Positions 10,036 through 19,909 of a stretch of 64,000 nt of DNA are shown one piece after another. Under the pieces are notes generated by a model that had not been told where the DNA came from, searched no databases, and saw only the letters and a list, made by a program, of their open reading frames with translations. Position numbers and translations under genes: made by a program. The stretch covers positions 186,001 through 250,000 of the forward strand of contig BGKB01000056.1 in NCBI GenBank assembly GCA_003116975.1. The letters are read 5' to 3'. Each line of letters opens with the position of its first letter. Position 1 is the stretch's first letter. The stretch is from Aurantiochytrium sp. KH105. Its lineage: Eukaryota > Sar > Bigyra > Thraustochytrida > Thraustochytriidae.

Positions 10036-11253
10036 CTACCTTGTGCTGACCTGACTCGGATTGTAGTTGCTGTAAGACTTCTTCTCGACGGTGGGCACGT
10101 TCTTTTTAATCCATGTGTGGTTCGGCACCTCGGTGAGCGGCATCCGATCGTCGGGCTTCTTTTTCAGCAAGCGTGACACAAAGTCGCGCGCATCCTGAGA
10201 AAAGTGTGCAGGAAAGGTGTAGCGTACGGCAAGGATGAGTTGAAAGGTGGCCTCCTGGCCTTCGGTCTCAAATGGAGGCGTGCCGGCCATGAACTCGTAT
10301 GCAAGAACGCCAAGGCTCCAGTTGTCGACCTTGGCATCGTAAGATGAGCGCTCGACCATTTCTGGCGGCAAATAGTCGAGCGTACCACACATGGTGTCGC
10401 GACGGCTTGCAGAGTGTGTGGACCATCCAAAGTCGGCAATCTTAATCTCGTCATTGTGCGTGAGGAGAAGATTTTCGGGTTTGATGTCGCGATGAATGAC
10501 ATTTTTACTGTGGCAGTACGCAAGAGCGCAGGCGATTTGTTTAATGTACTGGGCGGCGCGGCGTTCACGAAAGCGGCCCTTGCGCTGGAGCTCCTTGTAC
10601 ACCTCGCCGCGGGCCACGTACTCGAGGACGAGATAGATGCGCCTCTCGTCATAAAAGTACGTGTACAGACGAAGGACGTTCTTGTGACGAAGGTGCGCCT
10701 GGATCTCGATCTCGCGCCGTAGCTGGTGCTCGACGTTGTTTTTCTTGAGCTGTTGTTTTTTCAAAACCTTGATGGCGACAATGTACTCTTGTTTTCGCTC
10801 GCGTGCGAGGTAGACGTTGCCAAACTTTCCACTACCAAGCTTGCGTCCGATATCAAAGTGGTTGAGCGTCCACCTCGAGCTGTCGGTCTCTTCAAAGGGG
10901 TCCACAGGCATGAGGCTCTCGCGCGGCTTCTTGCTGCGCACAGCGCGCTCGCTCGGGTCCTTGCTCTCGACTACGACGTCGCTGATGCTCTTATCGCCAC
11001 CGAGCTGGGGCTTGTTCTTGCCCAAGAGGCCACTCGTGTGATTGGCCGCTTTCGCGCCGGCGTGGTTTTGAGGAATGCGCATGGCGCCGCCCATTTTCGT
11101 CATGCGTTGCCGAGCCCCATCGCTATCCTTGTTGATGCCCGTGGCATTGCCGTTGCTGTTAGCGCTGCTGCTGCTGCTGCTGCTGGAACTGCTGCTACTG
11201 TAGTTGCTCCTATCATTCTCTTTGAGGCCGTTGCCCACGCCGCGAAAGTCCAT
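10036..11253 (-). CDS. Aurora-family Ser/Thr kinase (copy 4)
   Basis: 405 residues from the ATG at 11253; the frame is open slightly further but only from a GTG. The N-terminus carries a poly-Ser run (about residues 18-30) then basic low-complexity sequence. The kinase domain starts at Trp128 with [26 protein letters not shown] and [14 protein letters not shown]. It ends with the Aurora-type helix motif before HTWIKKN. It looks the most canonical of the four and is the best candidate for the ancestral Aurora. Transcribed on the minus strand toward copy 3. Confidence 0.93.
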   Translation of the reverse strand: MDFRGVGNGLKENDRSNYSSSSSSSSSSSSANSNGNATGINKDSDGARQRMTKMGGAMRIPQNHAGAKAANHTSGLLGKNKPQLGGDKSISDVVVESKDPSERAVRSKKPRESLMPVDPFEETDSSRWTLNHFDIGRKLGSGKFGNVYLARERKQEYIVAIKVLKKQQLKKNNVEHQLRREIEIQAHLRHKNVLRLYTYFYDERRIYLVLEYVARGEVYKELQRKGRFRERRAAQYIKQIACALAYCHSKNVIHRDIKPENLLLTHNDEIKIADFGWSTHSASRRDTMCGTLDYLPPEMVERSSYDAKVDNWSLGVLAYEFMAGTPPFETEGQEATFQLILAVRYTFPAHFSQDARDFVSRLLKKKPDDRMPLTEVPNHTWIKKNVPTVEKKSYSNYNPSQVSTR

Positions 11254-11679
11254 TGTGTTTGGGTTCGTCACGAACGCAAGTTCGTGCGTACGTGCGTGCG
11301 AAAAAGGCCAAACCGAGCGTGCTCGCTCGCTCGCTCACCCGCTCGCTCGCCTTTGGGTCTTTGCGGACGATCTGTCCCGAGCAAATAAGCAAGAACAGCC
11401 AGCCAGATCAAAGAGCCAAGAAAGACCGCGCGCGTAGCCTTCCCTTCCCTTCCCTTCCCCGCCTCGAAGCAAGACGCACGCGCTTCTGCGCGCAGCCGAA
11501 CAAACGCGCCGTCCAAGCCAGCCCGTGCGCTCGAGGTCTGCGCGCTGCTTGCTTTGCGCAATGAAAGTTGACTTGGCTGGGCTCGGCCGTTTCACGCCCC
11601 GTGACACTTGGTCTCGGTCCCTCGTTGTCTCTATCATCATGGCGTGGGCGCCGCGCCGCGACCACTTTGGAAACCATGA
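11254..11679. other. Intergenic region upstream of Aurora copy 4
   Basis: About 430 bases. It carries a (CTTCC)n run at about 11440-11460 and GCTC-type repeats near 11322-11350. It presumably holds the promoter of copy 4. No gene seen. Confidence 0.45.
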
Positions 11680-12433
11680 TTGGAGCAGAACAATAATGTG
11701 CGGGTGGAGAGGATAGCACGCTTCTTAACGGCGAATGAACTGACTGCTCTTGACGATGTCATAGGACAGCCATACACGATCGACATGAGCGAAATTGCCG
11801 TGTGCAATGGGCGAGTGAAGACGATCTGCAAGGTTTGCGGCCATGTGACTCGAATGTGTCTTGCAGAAGACGGAAAAGGTAAGCCTATGCGCGAAAGGTG
11901 TTGCGACTGCGATCGCTTACCAGTGCCTCTGGATCAAGCACATGGCCAATGGTTACATTCTGCAGCATATGATGGACATGATTTCCATCGAACTTCTCGA
12001 AGTGTAAGAAGATCATTTCGCGAAAACTATTGGTTCAAAGTTGAAGAACTTGACTACCAAGCGCGAGATTGTTGAGCACCCATCCATGCAAAACACCTGC
12101 GTGGACACCATTCACAATACTATCCTATTCGAACAGCTCAAAATGGACAAAAATTTGTTCGGGAAAGTTTTGAGTTAATCGGAAACCATGCTCGTGCCAT
12201 TCTTTTACGTCTCTCCAGTTTGCGATTCAAGAGGAACGCATCGTCCTGACAGCTTTTCTGAACAGGATCTACACGTGGGTACGCTCCGAGTGGATCCGCG
12301 AGCACTTCGGGAAACGCAACATCAACAAGGCGGACGCGCGTTGCTTGGCTTCTGTTTCAGAGACCCTTGGCCTGTCGCATGCAATTTGCGGAATTTCCTT
12401 GTCCGCAGTCTGTCAGACGCTCCAAGCTGACGC
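11680..12433 (+). other. Unrecognised, probably spliced or decayed coding locus
   Basis: Several short open segments on the plus strand look protein-coding but lie in different frames. 11680-11890 holds a Cys pair (CKVCG). A second, around 11930-12003, reads as helical sequence. A third spans about 12040-12172. A fourth, about 12220-12433, contains WVRSEWIREHFG and stops at 12431-12433. Canonical-looking junctions exist, for example a GTAAGC donor near 11880 with a TTACCAG acceptor near 11924. I could not build a model that keeps phase throughout, and no ATG starts the first segment. It may be a real multi-exon gene with wrong boundaries here, or an old broken gene. No function is recognised. 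Confidence 0.35.
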
Positions 12434-12726
12434 CTGATTGATTGCGAACGAGAGAGGGAGCCCGACAAGGCACTTTGTTGTGCACGCACGCGCACGAGGG
12501 AGCCCGAGAAATAAATCGTGTCACGTGCGCAACGCGCTCGATTGGGTTAGCTCTCAAAGTGTGCACGCAGGTCGGGGCGGCCGTGGCCGGCAAAAGCAAA
12601 ACCAAATGCAGAGCGAGCAGACCCAGAACCCGGTCGGTGCGGTCGGGTGGCAAAAGGCACGGTGCCGAGGCCGCGCGAGCACGCGTGGGCGGGAGGCGGT
12701 AGATAGGAAGAAAGAAGAAGAACAAT
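12434..12726. other. Short upstream region of the nuclease/kinase-fold gene
   Basis: About 290 bases, presumed promoter and leader of the gene at 12727. No distinct feature was seen. Confidence 0.4.
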
Positions 12727-14655
12727 ATGGCTGCAAGCGGAGACACGCCGGCGTTCACGCTGTACGACGCGCTTGCTCGCACGCCCATGGCGCACTCCGC
12801 TTTCACAGACGAAGTCAGAATAGTGGCCGATCCAAACGAGGCCAGGGCAGATCGCGAAGATTTGAAGATGATGATGACTGTATCTGGTGCTGGGGGTAAA
12901 TTACGCGGCATTGAGCCCGGCAGGTTGGTTTTGTGGGATACCTTCGATGTCGATGTGGCCCCCGAGCCTACCGAGGCTGCCATCTTTGCAAGGCACATTT
13001 CTCCAGTTCGCTTCGAGACCGCGAGGCGGCGACCAATCCCTCTACGAACGAACGAAGAAGATGCACTCGATCTACTCAAATTCAATTTCATCTTTCGCTG
13101 CGAGTATGTGTTTGACAACCCGGACTTTGGCCTCGATGAGATGAGGGTGAAATTTCATTCTCAGCCTACGGAGAGAGGCGCGAGGCCTGACGCTCTGTGG
13201 TCAAGGTCTTTATATCCCGAAAATAGCGCGCCGTTGTCGCCGGACTTGTTTGGCACCCGACGCGGGGCAAGCGCAAGAAGCGCAAGAGTCATCTTGGCTC
13301 ATGAGCACAAGTCCCCTTTCAAGTTCCCTTACAAAGCAACGTTCGACGAGATGCTGAACGATGCGGTCGACTTTCTCGTTGATGAGGATCCACATTTCGA
13401 TGAGGACGAGGAATATTCTCAGCACGCCACGTGGATGATCGCCAACCGTCTGCATCATTACTACGCCGAACACGACCTCGTGGGCTTCTCTGAAAGTGTT
13501 GCCCGCGACTCCAGCATTCCGGCAGGTAGGAAACACGATCTCCTCTACCCGATTCGTCAGGTCTACGCATACATGTTGCGAACCTTTTGCCGCTTTGGCG
13601 TCCTCAGCACTACGAACATCACTTGGTTCCTGAAGTTAGAGCCGGACAACACCCTGAAAATCACCAAGGGTTACGACTGTACCGGCAACACCGAAGCTAC
13701 GAATCCAAAGTACGCCTACTTCCGACTTCTTCTCAAGGCTTCGAAAGGTTCTCGTCTGACATTGGACAGCACAATCCTCGATCGTCTGGGACGAAACGCA
13801 AACCTCAACGTCGCGGGGTCTCCGTGGAGAGAGGTTTTCGATCGGATTGTCGCAGCACGCGCCGGCACCGCATCTGGCTCTGGCGTAGGTGCAGGAGCAG
13901 GTGCAGGAGCAGGTGCCAGCGTAGGAGGGGCAACTACTACCCCCCACCGGGTCTCAGCGGGACAGCCAGGTAGTGTGGCAGCAGACGTGTCAGGTGGTGG
14001 TGATGCGGCGCCACCAGCACCATCCGATGGCGACGACGAAGCGCGGCTGAATTTTCTCCGCCAGACACTACCTCTGGACCAGTCTGTCTTCCCATACTAT
14101 GGGGGTATGAAGGATCTCCTCGGGGAGGATTTGGACGCGTACGGCCATCTCATGTCCGTCAAAACCGGGGGCCTGCAGCAGCTGATCGCTGTGAAAACGC
14201 CTGAGATTGACCCTTACCGTGAGCGAGACGACGAAACCGAACAAGAAGAGATGAGGCTTCTTCAAGCTTTCACGAACGAAATTGAGGTGTACGAGACTCT
14301 TCGACCGCTCTGGGGATCGCGGCACGTGCCTTGGTTTCTCTATGGAGGTCGCCACCTCTTTTCGGACTTTATTGTCGCAACAACGTGGGAGGGCCAGTCG
14401 CTGAAAAGTCACTTTAGGATACCCAGCCAATACACGAAGGCCGTAGTGGACAAGGCGCGGGAAACTCTTCTCATGGTGCATGGACTAGGTGTCGCTCTTC
14501 GCGTGGAGAATCCGGAAGACCTGGCCTCCACTTTCGTCATGGACGACCACGGGGAAGTTCGTCTGACTCGTTTCAGGAACGCCACCATTAAAGCAACGCC
14601 TGTCGAGCTTGCGCAAGACATTCAATATTTCAATGAGCACTTTATCCTAGAGTAG
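12727..14655 (+). CDS. PD-(D/E)XK nuclease-like and kinase-like-fold protein (Crinkler-type architecture)
   Basis: 642 residues, intronless. The N-terminal half fits the restriction-endonuclease fold: Pro154-Asp155 followed by Glu193-His194-Lys195 (PD...ExK). After it comes a segment of the form Q-YAYM-RFGVLSTT-TWF-LK (about residues 278-310), typical of this nuclease type in fungal and oomycete Crinkler-like and kinase-fused proteins. A Gly/Ala-Ser linker (about 380-430) leads to a C-terminal protein-kinase-like lobe with an IAVK-type strand and a YETLRPLWG helix. The kinase catalytic loop and metal-binding motif are not recognisable, so this lobe is probably a pseudokinase. Related proteins occur as nuclear effectors and as products of mobile genes; whether this one acts on DNA in the host nucleus is inference. 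Confidence 0.62.
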   Translation: MAASGDTPAFTLYDALARTPMAHSAFTDEVRIVADPNEARADREDLKMMMTVSGAGGKLRGIEPGRLVLWDTFDVDVAPEPTEAAIFARHISPVRFETARRRPIPLRTNEEDALDLLKFNFIFRCEYVFDNPDFGLDEMRVKFHSQPTERGARPDALWSRSLYPENSAPLSPDLFGTRRGASARSARVILAHEHKSPFKFPYKATFDEMLNDAVDFLVDEDPHFDEDEEYSQHATWMIANRLHHYYAEHDLVGFSESVARDSSIPAGRKHDLLYPIRQVYAYMLRTFCRFGVLSTTNITWFLKLEPDNTLKITKGYDCTGNTEATNPKYAYFRLLLKASKGSRLTLDSTILDRLGRNANLNVAGSPWREVFDRIVAARAGTASGSGVGAGAGAGAGASVGGATTTPHRVSAGQPGSVAADVSGGGDAAPPAPSDGDDEARLNFLRQTLPLDQSVFPYYGGMKDLLGEDLDAYGHLMSVKTGGLQQLIAVKTPEIDPYRERDDETEQEEMRLLQAFTNEIEVYETLRPLWGSRHVPWFLYGGRHLFSDFIVATTWEGQSLKSHFRIPSQYTKAVVDKARETLLMVHGLGVALRVENPEDLASTFVMDDHGEVRLTRFRNATIKATPVELAQDIQYFNEHFILE

Positions 14656-14743
14656 TGTGACCCGCACAAGCAGTCATGCAGGTATGTGATCAAAATGAAC
14701 AAATCAAATTATGAAAATTATCGCAATCTTTTCTGTAGCTAGA

Positions 14744-14939
14744 TTAGATGCCGACTTCCTCCTCGGTGAATGCAGAAATCTTCTTGAGTTCATGAAGCGT
14801 CTTTTGCATCGCTTCGAAATGAGTGTATAGATCCGCTTGAAGCAAGTGCATTTTTCCTCTTTGCCACTTTTTCGTCCGTAGAGGAGTAGGAGCTGACTCG
14901 TTCCTATCGAGCCAACTCGAGGTGTTCCATTGTTGTTGC

Positions 14940-14980
<41 letters not shown>

Positions 14981-15536
14981 TGATTAAAAAAAACCATCTC
15001 ATCTCATTGTCTCGCAGAATGTCTTGTTCCTCTAAGTATCGCTTTCCTATTCGGAGGTCGCATACTTCGAGCTCAAGATCCTCTCTGAGTTTCTTCTCTT
15101 GCTCGAGTCGCTGAAGGTGCACCGTGATTCTTTCCATGGCAAACGTTTTGCTACTGTTTGCGCGCTCCGTCAGAGCCTCCTTCATGCGCTTTTCGAGACG
15201 CTTCTTTTGGTCTCGCAAAGACGCGACCTCTTCTCTCATATTGCTGATCTCCAAATGGAGCTCAGATTCTCTTCGTTTAGCCGCCCGGCGCCGTCCCTTG
15301 ATCTTCAGCTTTTTCACTCTCTTCTCGGAGGATGAGAGGGAGAGGGCGTCTTGGCCTAGCTTGCGCTTCCTGGAGCCTGAGTGAAGATCGTAGCCACCAC
15401 ATTCTACTCGCGCCTCCTGTTCATGCCCCGGCTGGCTCTCCACATTGCCCTCATTCCTGGAGAGGAGCGACGGCGTCAGCGAACTCCGAGCACGGTTGTT
15501 GATGAGGTGGGCATCCGTGCGTGGGCAAAAACACAT
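14744..15536 (-). CDS. Basic coiled-coil protein, bZIP-like, two exons
   Basis: Proposed exon 1 is 15536-14995 and exon 2 is 14896-14744, giving about 231 residues. The intron (14994-14897, 98 nt) spans a (GTT)n tract. Exon 2 is supported by a clean frame reading MHLLQADLYTHFEAMQ to a stop. Exon 1 has a basic segment (KGRRRAAKRRESE, about residues 80-92) followed by Leu/Ile/Met heptads, resembling bZIP, but the invariant basic-region Asn of bZIP proteins is not seen. So it may be a transcription factor or merely a nuclear coiled-coil protein. The donor could instead be a GTATGC further upstream in exon 1. It lies tail-to-tail with the nuclease/kinase-fold gene, 88 bases apart. Confidence 0.5.
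14931..14980 (+). repeat. (GTT)n microsatellite inside an intron
   Basis: About 50 bases of near-perfect GTT on the plus strand, AAC on the transcribed minus strand. It lies 14 bases past the proposed donor of the coiled-coil gene and fills half of the intron. Unspliced, it would read as poly-Thr. Confidence 0.9.
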
Positions 15537-16494
15537 GGATCGAAGATCGTTAACAAGAATGTAGAAAAATAGAAGGGACTAGAGATGAGTGCATACTGGA
15601 GCATTCATTTATTTATACATGCATGCATTCATTCACTTGACGGACAAAATGCACGTGTGCGATCTGCGGCAAACACGCTGGAACCTCTGTCGAGGCGTGA
15701 GGAACGCATGCATGACCATTTGCTTTCCGCTCGGGCGAGTGGGGTCATGCGGGGATCTCTCCCGAGTCCCAGGGACGAACGTCAGCTCTTTTGACCTGGC
15801 GAGGATTCCGCCGACGCCGACGCATTGCGCTCGCATGCCGGGGTCGCCCTTTCTATTCTCCGGAGCTAAGAAGTGTCAGACCTGGTTCTTCTCCACAGCA
15901 CACCCATACTTGCTCGCCACACGCTCGAGGCCCGAAATCCCTCGACCCGCCGGCAATCTCCCGTCCACGCCCAAACCCATCAATGCGGGCCAGCGAAGAC
16001 GTTGCAGCCCGGCGTGCGTAGACCACATCGCGGCACGCAGCCTGGAGCTGCTGCTGGTCCCTGTGCGTGAACCTACACAGCGCTCTCAGAATCCATGACG
16101 GGGTTCCGGAGTTCTTCGGTGGCGAGTCCTAGGTTTTCCCCCAGCGCGCCGCTAGGCTCCAAAGCCGGCCTCGGCGCCTTGGCCTGCTTCTACTGTCTAT
16201 CTATTATACACTGCGCGAGAGCCGTATCGTCGTCTACGCAGGCGCAGTTGCTCGCACGCGCGCGCAGACCCGCTGCGCAGGACCTGCGCAGCTCCGAGAC
16301 CCGGGAGCGCGGCGGCGGCGGCAGCGCGCCAGCAGCGGCGTCCCGGAGCGCGCGTGCGGAGGAGGCGACCAACGTGGACCGCGCGAGCTGCAGACCGGAA
16401 ATTAATTGACCGCTGCGAGAGCACGCCGACCGAGAGCTTCTCCGTCCCGCCGCGAGCGAGGCCGAGACGCGCACGACCGCGCGGCGCGGACAGG
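15537..16494. promoter_or_regulatory. Divergent intergenic region, coiled-coil gene and copine
   Basis: About 960 bases between head-to-head starts. Open frames here are short and unconvincing. ATGC/CATT-type short repeats occur around 15605-15640. It should hold the promoters of both genes. Confidence 0.4.
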
Positions 16495-18300
16495 ATGCAG
16501 GTGCCCATGGCGCAGGTGCTGGACCCGGATGCAGGGAGCCTGAGCTCGCAGGTGGAGCTCTTTGTCAGCTGCCGCGGGCTCAAGAATATGGACCTTTTGT
16601 CCAAGAGCGACCCCTTTGTAGTGGTCTACGCGCGGGAACGCAACGACGTGCCGTGGAAGGAGTACTACCGAAGCAAGACGATCTGGGACAACTTGAACCC
16701 TGATTTTCCCGACCAGATTCTCCTCAAGTACCAGTTCGAGGTGCAACAGTACCTTCGCTTCGAGATCTATGATCGCGATGCCGAGGACGAGGATCTTTCC
16801 AAGCACGACTTTATCGGAGCAGCCAACACGACGCTCGCGTCGATCATGGGCGGACGAGGATCCGTGTGGAGCAGTGATTTGACGAACTCCAAGACCGGTA
16901 GACCGGGCTCGGGTAAAGCTCCTGGCAAGATCATTGTGCGAGGCGAGGAGGTCGCCTCGTGCAAGGATGTGGCCGAACTACAATTCATGGCAAGCAATCT
17001 TGATCGCAAGGACTGGTTCGGTTTCGGACGCTCGGACCCTTTCATTACGATTTCGCGCTCGCGGGAAGACGGCAACTTTGTCAAAGTCTGGGAAAGTGAG
17101 CACATTCTCAAGGAGCTGAATCCCGTCTGGAACCCTGTGACGCTACCTGTCCAGGTACTGTGCAATGGCGATCTTGACCGTCCGCTCAAGATTAGCGTTT
17201 TTGACTGGAACTCGAACGGAACGCATGTACTCATTGGCGAGTTCTCGGCATCAATGCGCGATCTACAGCCCGGCAAGTCCTTTACTCTTGAAGACCCGGA
17301 ACAACGCAGGAAGAAGGGGAAAAAGTACAAAGGCTCGGGGATGTTCACTGTGCGACATGCGGCGATCCAGAAGCGTTTCAGCTTCCTGGACTACATTCGC
17401 GGCGGGTGCGAGTTAAATCTGATGATTGGCATCGACTTTACAGCTTCGAACGGCGCAGTGAGCACGCCGCAATCGCTTCACTACCAAGGAGCCTCGCTCT
17501 CGCAGAGCATGCGCAATGTGGACGATTTGAACGAGTACCAACGCGTCATCGTTTCCGTGGGTGAGATTCTTCAAGATTACGACACGGACGGCAAGATCCC
17601 AGTGTACGGATTTGGCGGCGCCGTTTCGGGTCAGGTGCAGCATTGTTTCCCGCTCACCTTTGACGACTCGTACCCGGAAGTCACAGGGATCGAGGGCGTG
17701 ATGACAGCGTACAAGAACGCATTTGATGTGGTTTCTTTGCATGGGCCGACCCTCTTTACGCCGCTTCTGAGGTGTGCCAATGGATACGCCCGCGAGCATT
17801 GCACGCAGGCGAAGCAGAGTTACACGGTGCTGCTCATCATTACCGACGGCGTCATTAACGACATGAGTTCCGCCATCGAGCAAATCGTCTATGGATCGGA
17901 GCTTCCGTTGTCGATTGTAATCGTGGGCGTGGGCGCGGCCGATTTCACCAACATGGAGACGCTCGACGCCGACGACGAGCCCTTGCGCGCAAATGGGCGC
18001 ACAATGAAGCGCGACATTGTGCAGTTCGTGCCGTTTCGCAAGTTTTTCAATCAGCATTACACGGCCTTGGCGCGCGAGGTGCTGGCCGAGATCCCGGAGC
18101 AGCTCGTCTCGTACATGTCGTCGCACGGTATTCGCCCCAACCCGCCCATGGAGCCATCACGTCGGCACCTCGCCGTCGAGCGCTCGCAGCGCATGATCAA
18201 TGGCGGCATGCAGGACGCTGCATCTGTCTCGGATGCACCGTACGCGCTTCCGGTACCTGCCCCGGACTCCACGGCGCCATCAGCGCCTTACCAATTATAA
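16495..18300 (+). CDS. Copine (C2A-C2B-vWA)
   Basis: 602 residues from the ATG at 16495; the frame is open further upstream only from a GTG. C2A spans about residues 14-145 (KSDPFVVVY; acidic YDRDAEDED loop with DFIG), C2B about 146-285 (RSDPFITI; FDWNSNG and IGEF), and the copine vWA domain about 305-550. The MIDAS is GIDFTASNG (D-x-T-x-S), and TDGVIND lies in the domain core. Copines bind membranes in a calcium-dependent way and recruit partners through the vWA domain. Calcium-binding Asp residues look kept in C2A but fewer in C2B, where an Asn replaces one acidic position. The C-terminus is Pro/Ala-rich. Length is slightly above the usual 530-580. Confidence 0.92.
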   Translation: MQVPMAQVLDPDAGSLSSQVELFVSCRGLKNMDLLSKSDPFVVVYARERNDVPWKEYYRSKTIWDNLNPDFPDQILLKYQFEVQQYLRFEIYDRDAEDEDLSKHDFIGAANTTLASIMGGRGSVWSSDLTNSKTGRPGSGKAPGKIIVRGEEVASCKDVAELQFMASNLDRKDWFGFGRSDPFITISRSREDGNFVKVWESEHILKELNPVWNPVTLPVQVLCNGDLDRPLKISVFDWNSNGTHVLIGEFSASMRDLQPGKSFTLEDPEQRRKKGKKYKGSGMFTVRHAAIQKRFSFLDYIRGGCELNLMIGIDFTASNGAVSTPQSLHYQGASLSQSMRNVDDLNEYQRVIVSVGEILQDYDTDGKIPVYGFGGAVSGQVQHCFPLTFDDSYPEVTGIEGVMTAYKNAFDVVSLHGPTLFTPLLRCANGYAREHCTQAKQSYTVLLIITDGVINDMSSAIEQIVYGSELPLSIVIVGVGAADFTNMETLDADDEPLRANGRTMKRDIVQFVPFRKFFNQHYTALAREVLAEIPEQLVSYMSSHGIRPNPPMEPSRRHLAVERSQRMINGGMQDAASVSDAPYALPVPAPDSTAPSAPYQL

Positions 18301-19132
18301 TCACTCCTATTTCCAATAGTAGATCTTATGCGACTCTCTCTCTCTCTCTCTCTCTTACACACTCACTCGAGGGAAGGTGGCACGTATCGGGCTCGGGACT
18401 TGAGCTCCCGTGACCGCGGCCCGCGTCCCTCGTCCCGGCTGCCTCGACTTGCCTTGCCTCTTGCCTTGACTTTTTCTTCTTCAAGACTTGGCGCGACTCG
18501 AGTCGACTTGCCAAAGCTCGACCGGCCGGCGCGTTCTCAAGGATTCGATGACGTCGCCGACCGCCGCGGACCTCTGGCCGTCCGTCCGTGCGTGCGTGCG
18601 TGCGTGCGTTTACGTGAAAAAGGTGAGCTCTGCACGCGCGCTCCTGCTGGAGGTGCTGCAGCTCGCGCTTCACCAGCATCATCATGTCGCCGCCATCGCC
18701 ATCCGCTCCTCGGCCATGCACCCGTCCGCCTCCTCCTCCTCGTTTCCGCCCACCACTCGCTCCGGCTTGCGATGTGCGCCTTGCCCTCTCGGCGCGAGCG
18801 CGCGACTCGCCGAGCGCGCTCGAGGACGCGCGGCACGCGCCTCCCGGGATCCCTTCTCCATCTGAAAGCAGGAGAGAAAGAAGGGAAAGAAGACGGCCGG
18901 TTCACAGGTGTGGGCGCGCACACCCGGGTCTCTTCTTCCAAGGCCTCGCGGCGCGGCGGAAACTCGAGGCCCGGAATCCGAGCGCTGGGCACCGCGAGGG
19001 GCGCGGCGACCGACGTTGATCAGCCAGATAGCAGAAGCGAGCGAGGGGCGCGGCGACGCGCGGGTTGGAGCAGAGCAGGAGGGTAGGTAGCGCGGAGCGG
19101 AGCGAGGCAAACCTGCAACCAGCAAACACGAA
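18301..19132. other. Intergenic region with (CT)n and (GTGC)n tracts
   Basis: About 830 bases of GC-rich DNA: a (CT)n run at about 18333-18354 and a (GTGC)n run at about 18587-18610. Antisense frames here are compositional. It should hold the 3' end of the copine gene and the promoter of the first WrbA gene. Confidence 0.45.
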
Positions 19133-19909
19133 ATGGGAAAGAAATCCAGCAAGCTTGCAAAGCAGAGCAAGGCCGAGCAGGCGCGTCTCGCAGAGCAGGC
19201 CCGTAAGGCAGAAGAGGAGGAGGCCAAGCAGGAGCAGCAGCGAGAGCTTGAGAAGAAGGAGGAGCAAAAGGTCGCGGAGTCGAAGGAGACCAAGGAAGAC
19301 GCACCCAAGAAGATGACGGCCAAGATCGGTATCGTGTACTACTCCATGTACGGCCATGTGCTCTCGCTCGCAGAGACCATGCGCGACGTCTTCGAGGAGC
19401 AGGGCTGCGAGGTCCTCCTCATGCAGGTCCCGGAGACCCTCCCGGAGGAGGTCCTCAAGAAGATGGGCGCCCCGCCCAAGGCCGATCACCCGATCGCGAC
19501 TCCCCAGGACCTGGCGAGCTGCGATGGCCTCATGTTCGGCATCCCCACCCGCTTTGGCATGGCCGCCGCGCAGATGAAGACCTTTATGGACTCGACTGGC
19601 CAGCTCTGGGGCGAGCAGGCGCTCTCTGGCATCCCTGCTGGCGTCTTCTTCGCCACGGGCACCCAGGGTGGTGGCCAGGAGACTACCGCGCTCACCTTTG
19701 TTACACAGCTTACTCACCACGGCATGATCTTCGTGCCCCTTGGTTACTCGAGTGAGTTGCAAAAGGACATGAAGGAGATCCACGGCGGTTCGCCTTATGG
19801 CGCCGGTACATACGGTATCGAGAACACGCCTACGGAGCTCGAAAAGGAGATTGCATCTGCCCAGGCCGAGCGCATGGCTTCCATTGTCAAGCGTCTCGCT
19901 GGTGTGTAA
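19133..19909 (+). CDS. WrbA-type NAD(P)H:quinone oxidoreductase with myristoylation-like N-terminal extension
   Basis: 258 residues. Residues 61-258 form a WrbA flavodoxin domain: YYSMYGH phosphate-binding loop, PTRFGM, GQLWGEQ and TGTQGGGQETT, all typical FMN-site motifs. Enzymes of this family carry out two-electron reduction of quinones with FMN and NAD(P)H, protecting against redox cycling. The first 60 residues are an added Lys/Glu/Gln coiled-coil starting MGKKSSK. This fits the N-myristoylation pattern (Gly2, Ser at position 5-6, followed by basic residues), so it may be tethered to a membrane. The two other WrbA copies in this window lack this extension. The ATG at 19133 is the first in frame, and Gly2 follows directly. 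Confidence 0.92.
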   Translation: MGKKSSKLAKQSKAEQARLAEQARKAEEEEAKQEQQRELEKKEEQKVAESKETKEDAPKKMTAKIGIVYYSMYGHVLSLAETMRDVFEEQGCEVLLMQVPETLPEEVLKKMGAPPKADHPIATPQDLASCDGLMFGIPTRFGMAAAQMKTFMDSTGQLWGEQALSGIPAGVFFATGTQGGGQETTALTFVTQLTHHGMIFVPLGYSSELQKDMKEIHGGSPYGAGTYGIENTPTELEKEIASAQAERMASIVKRLAGV

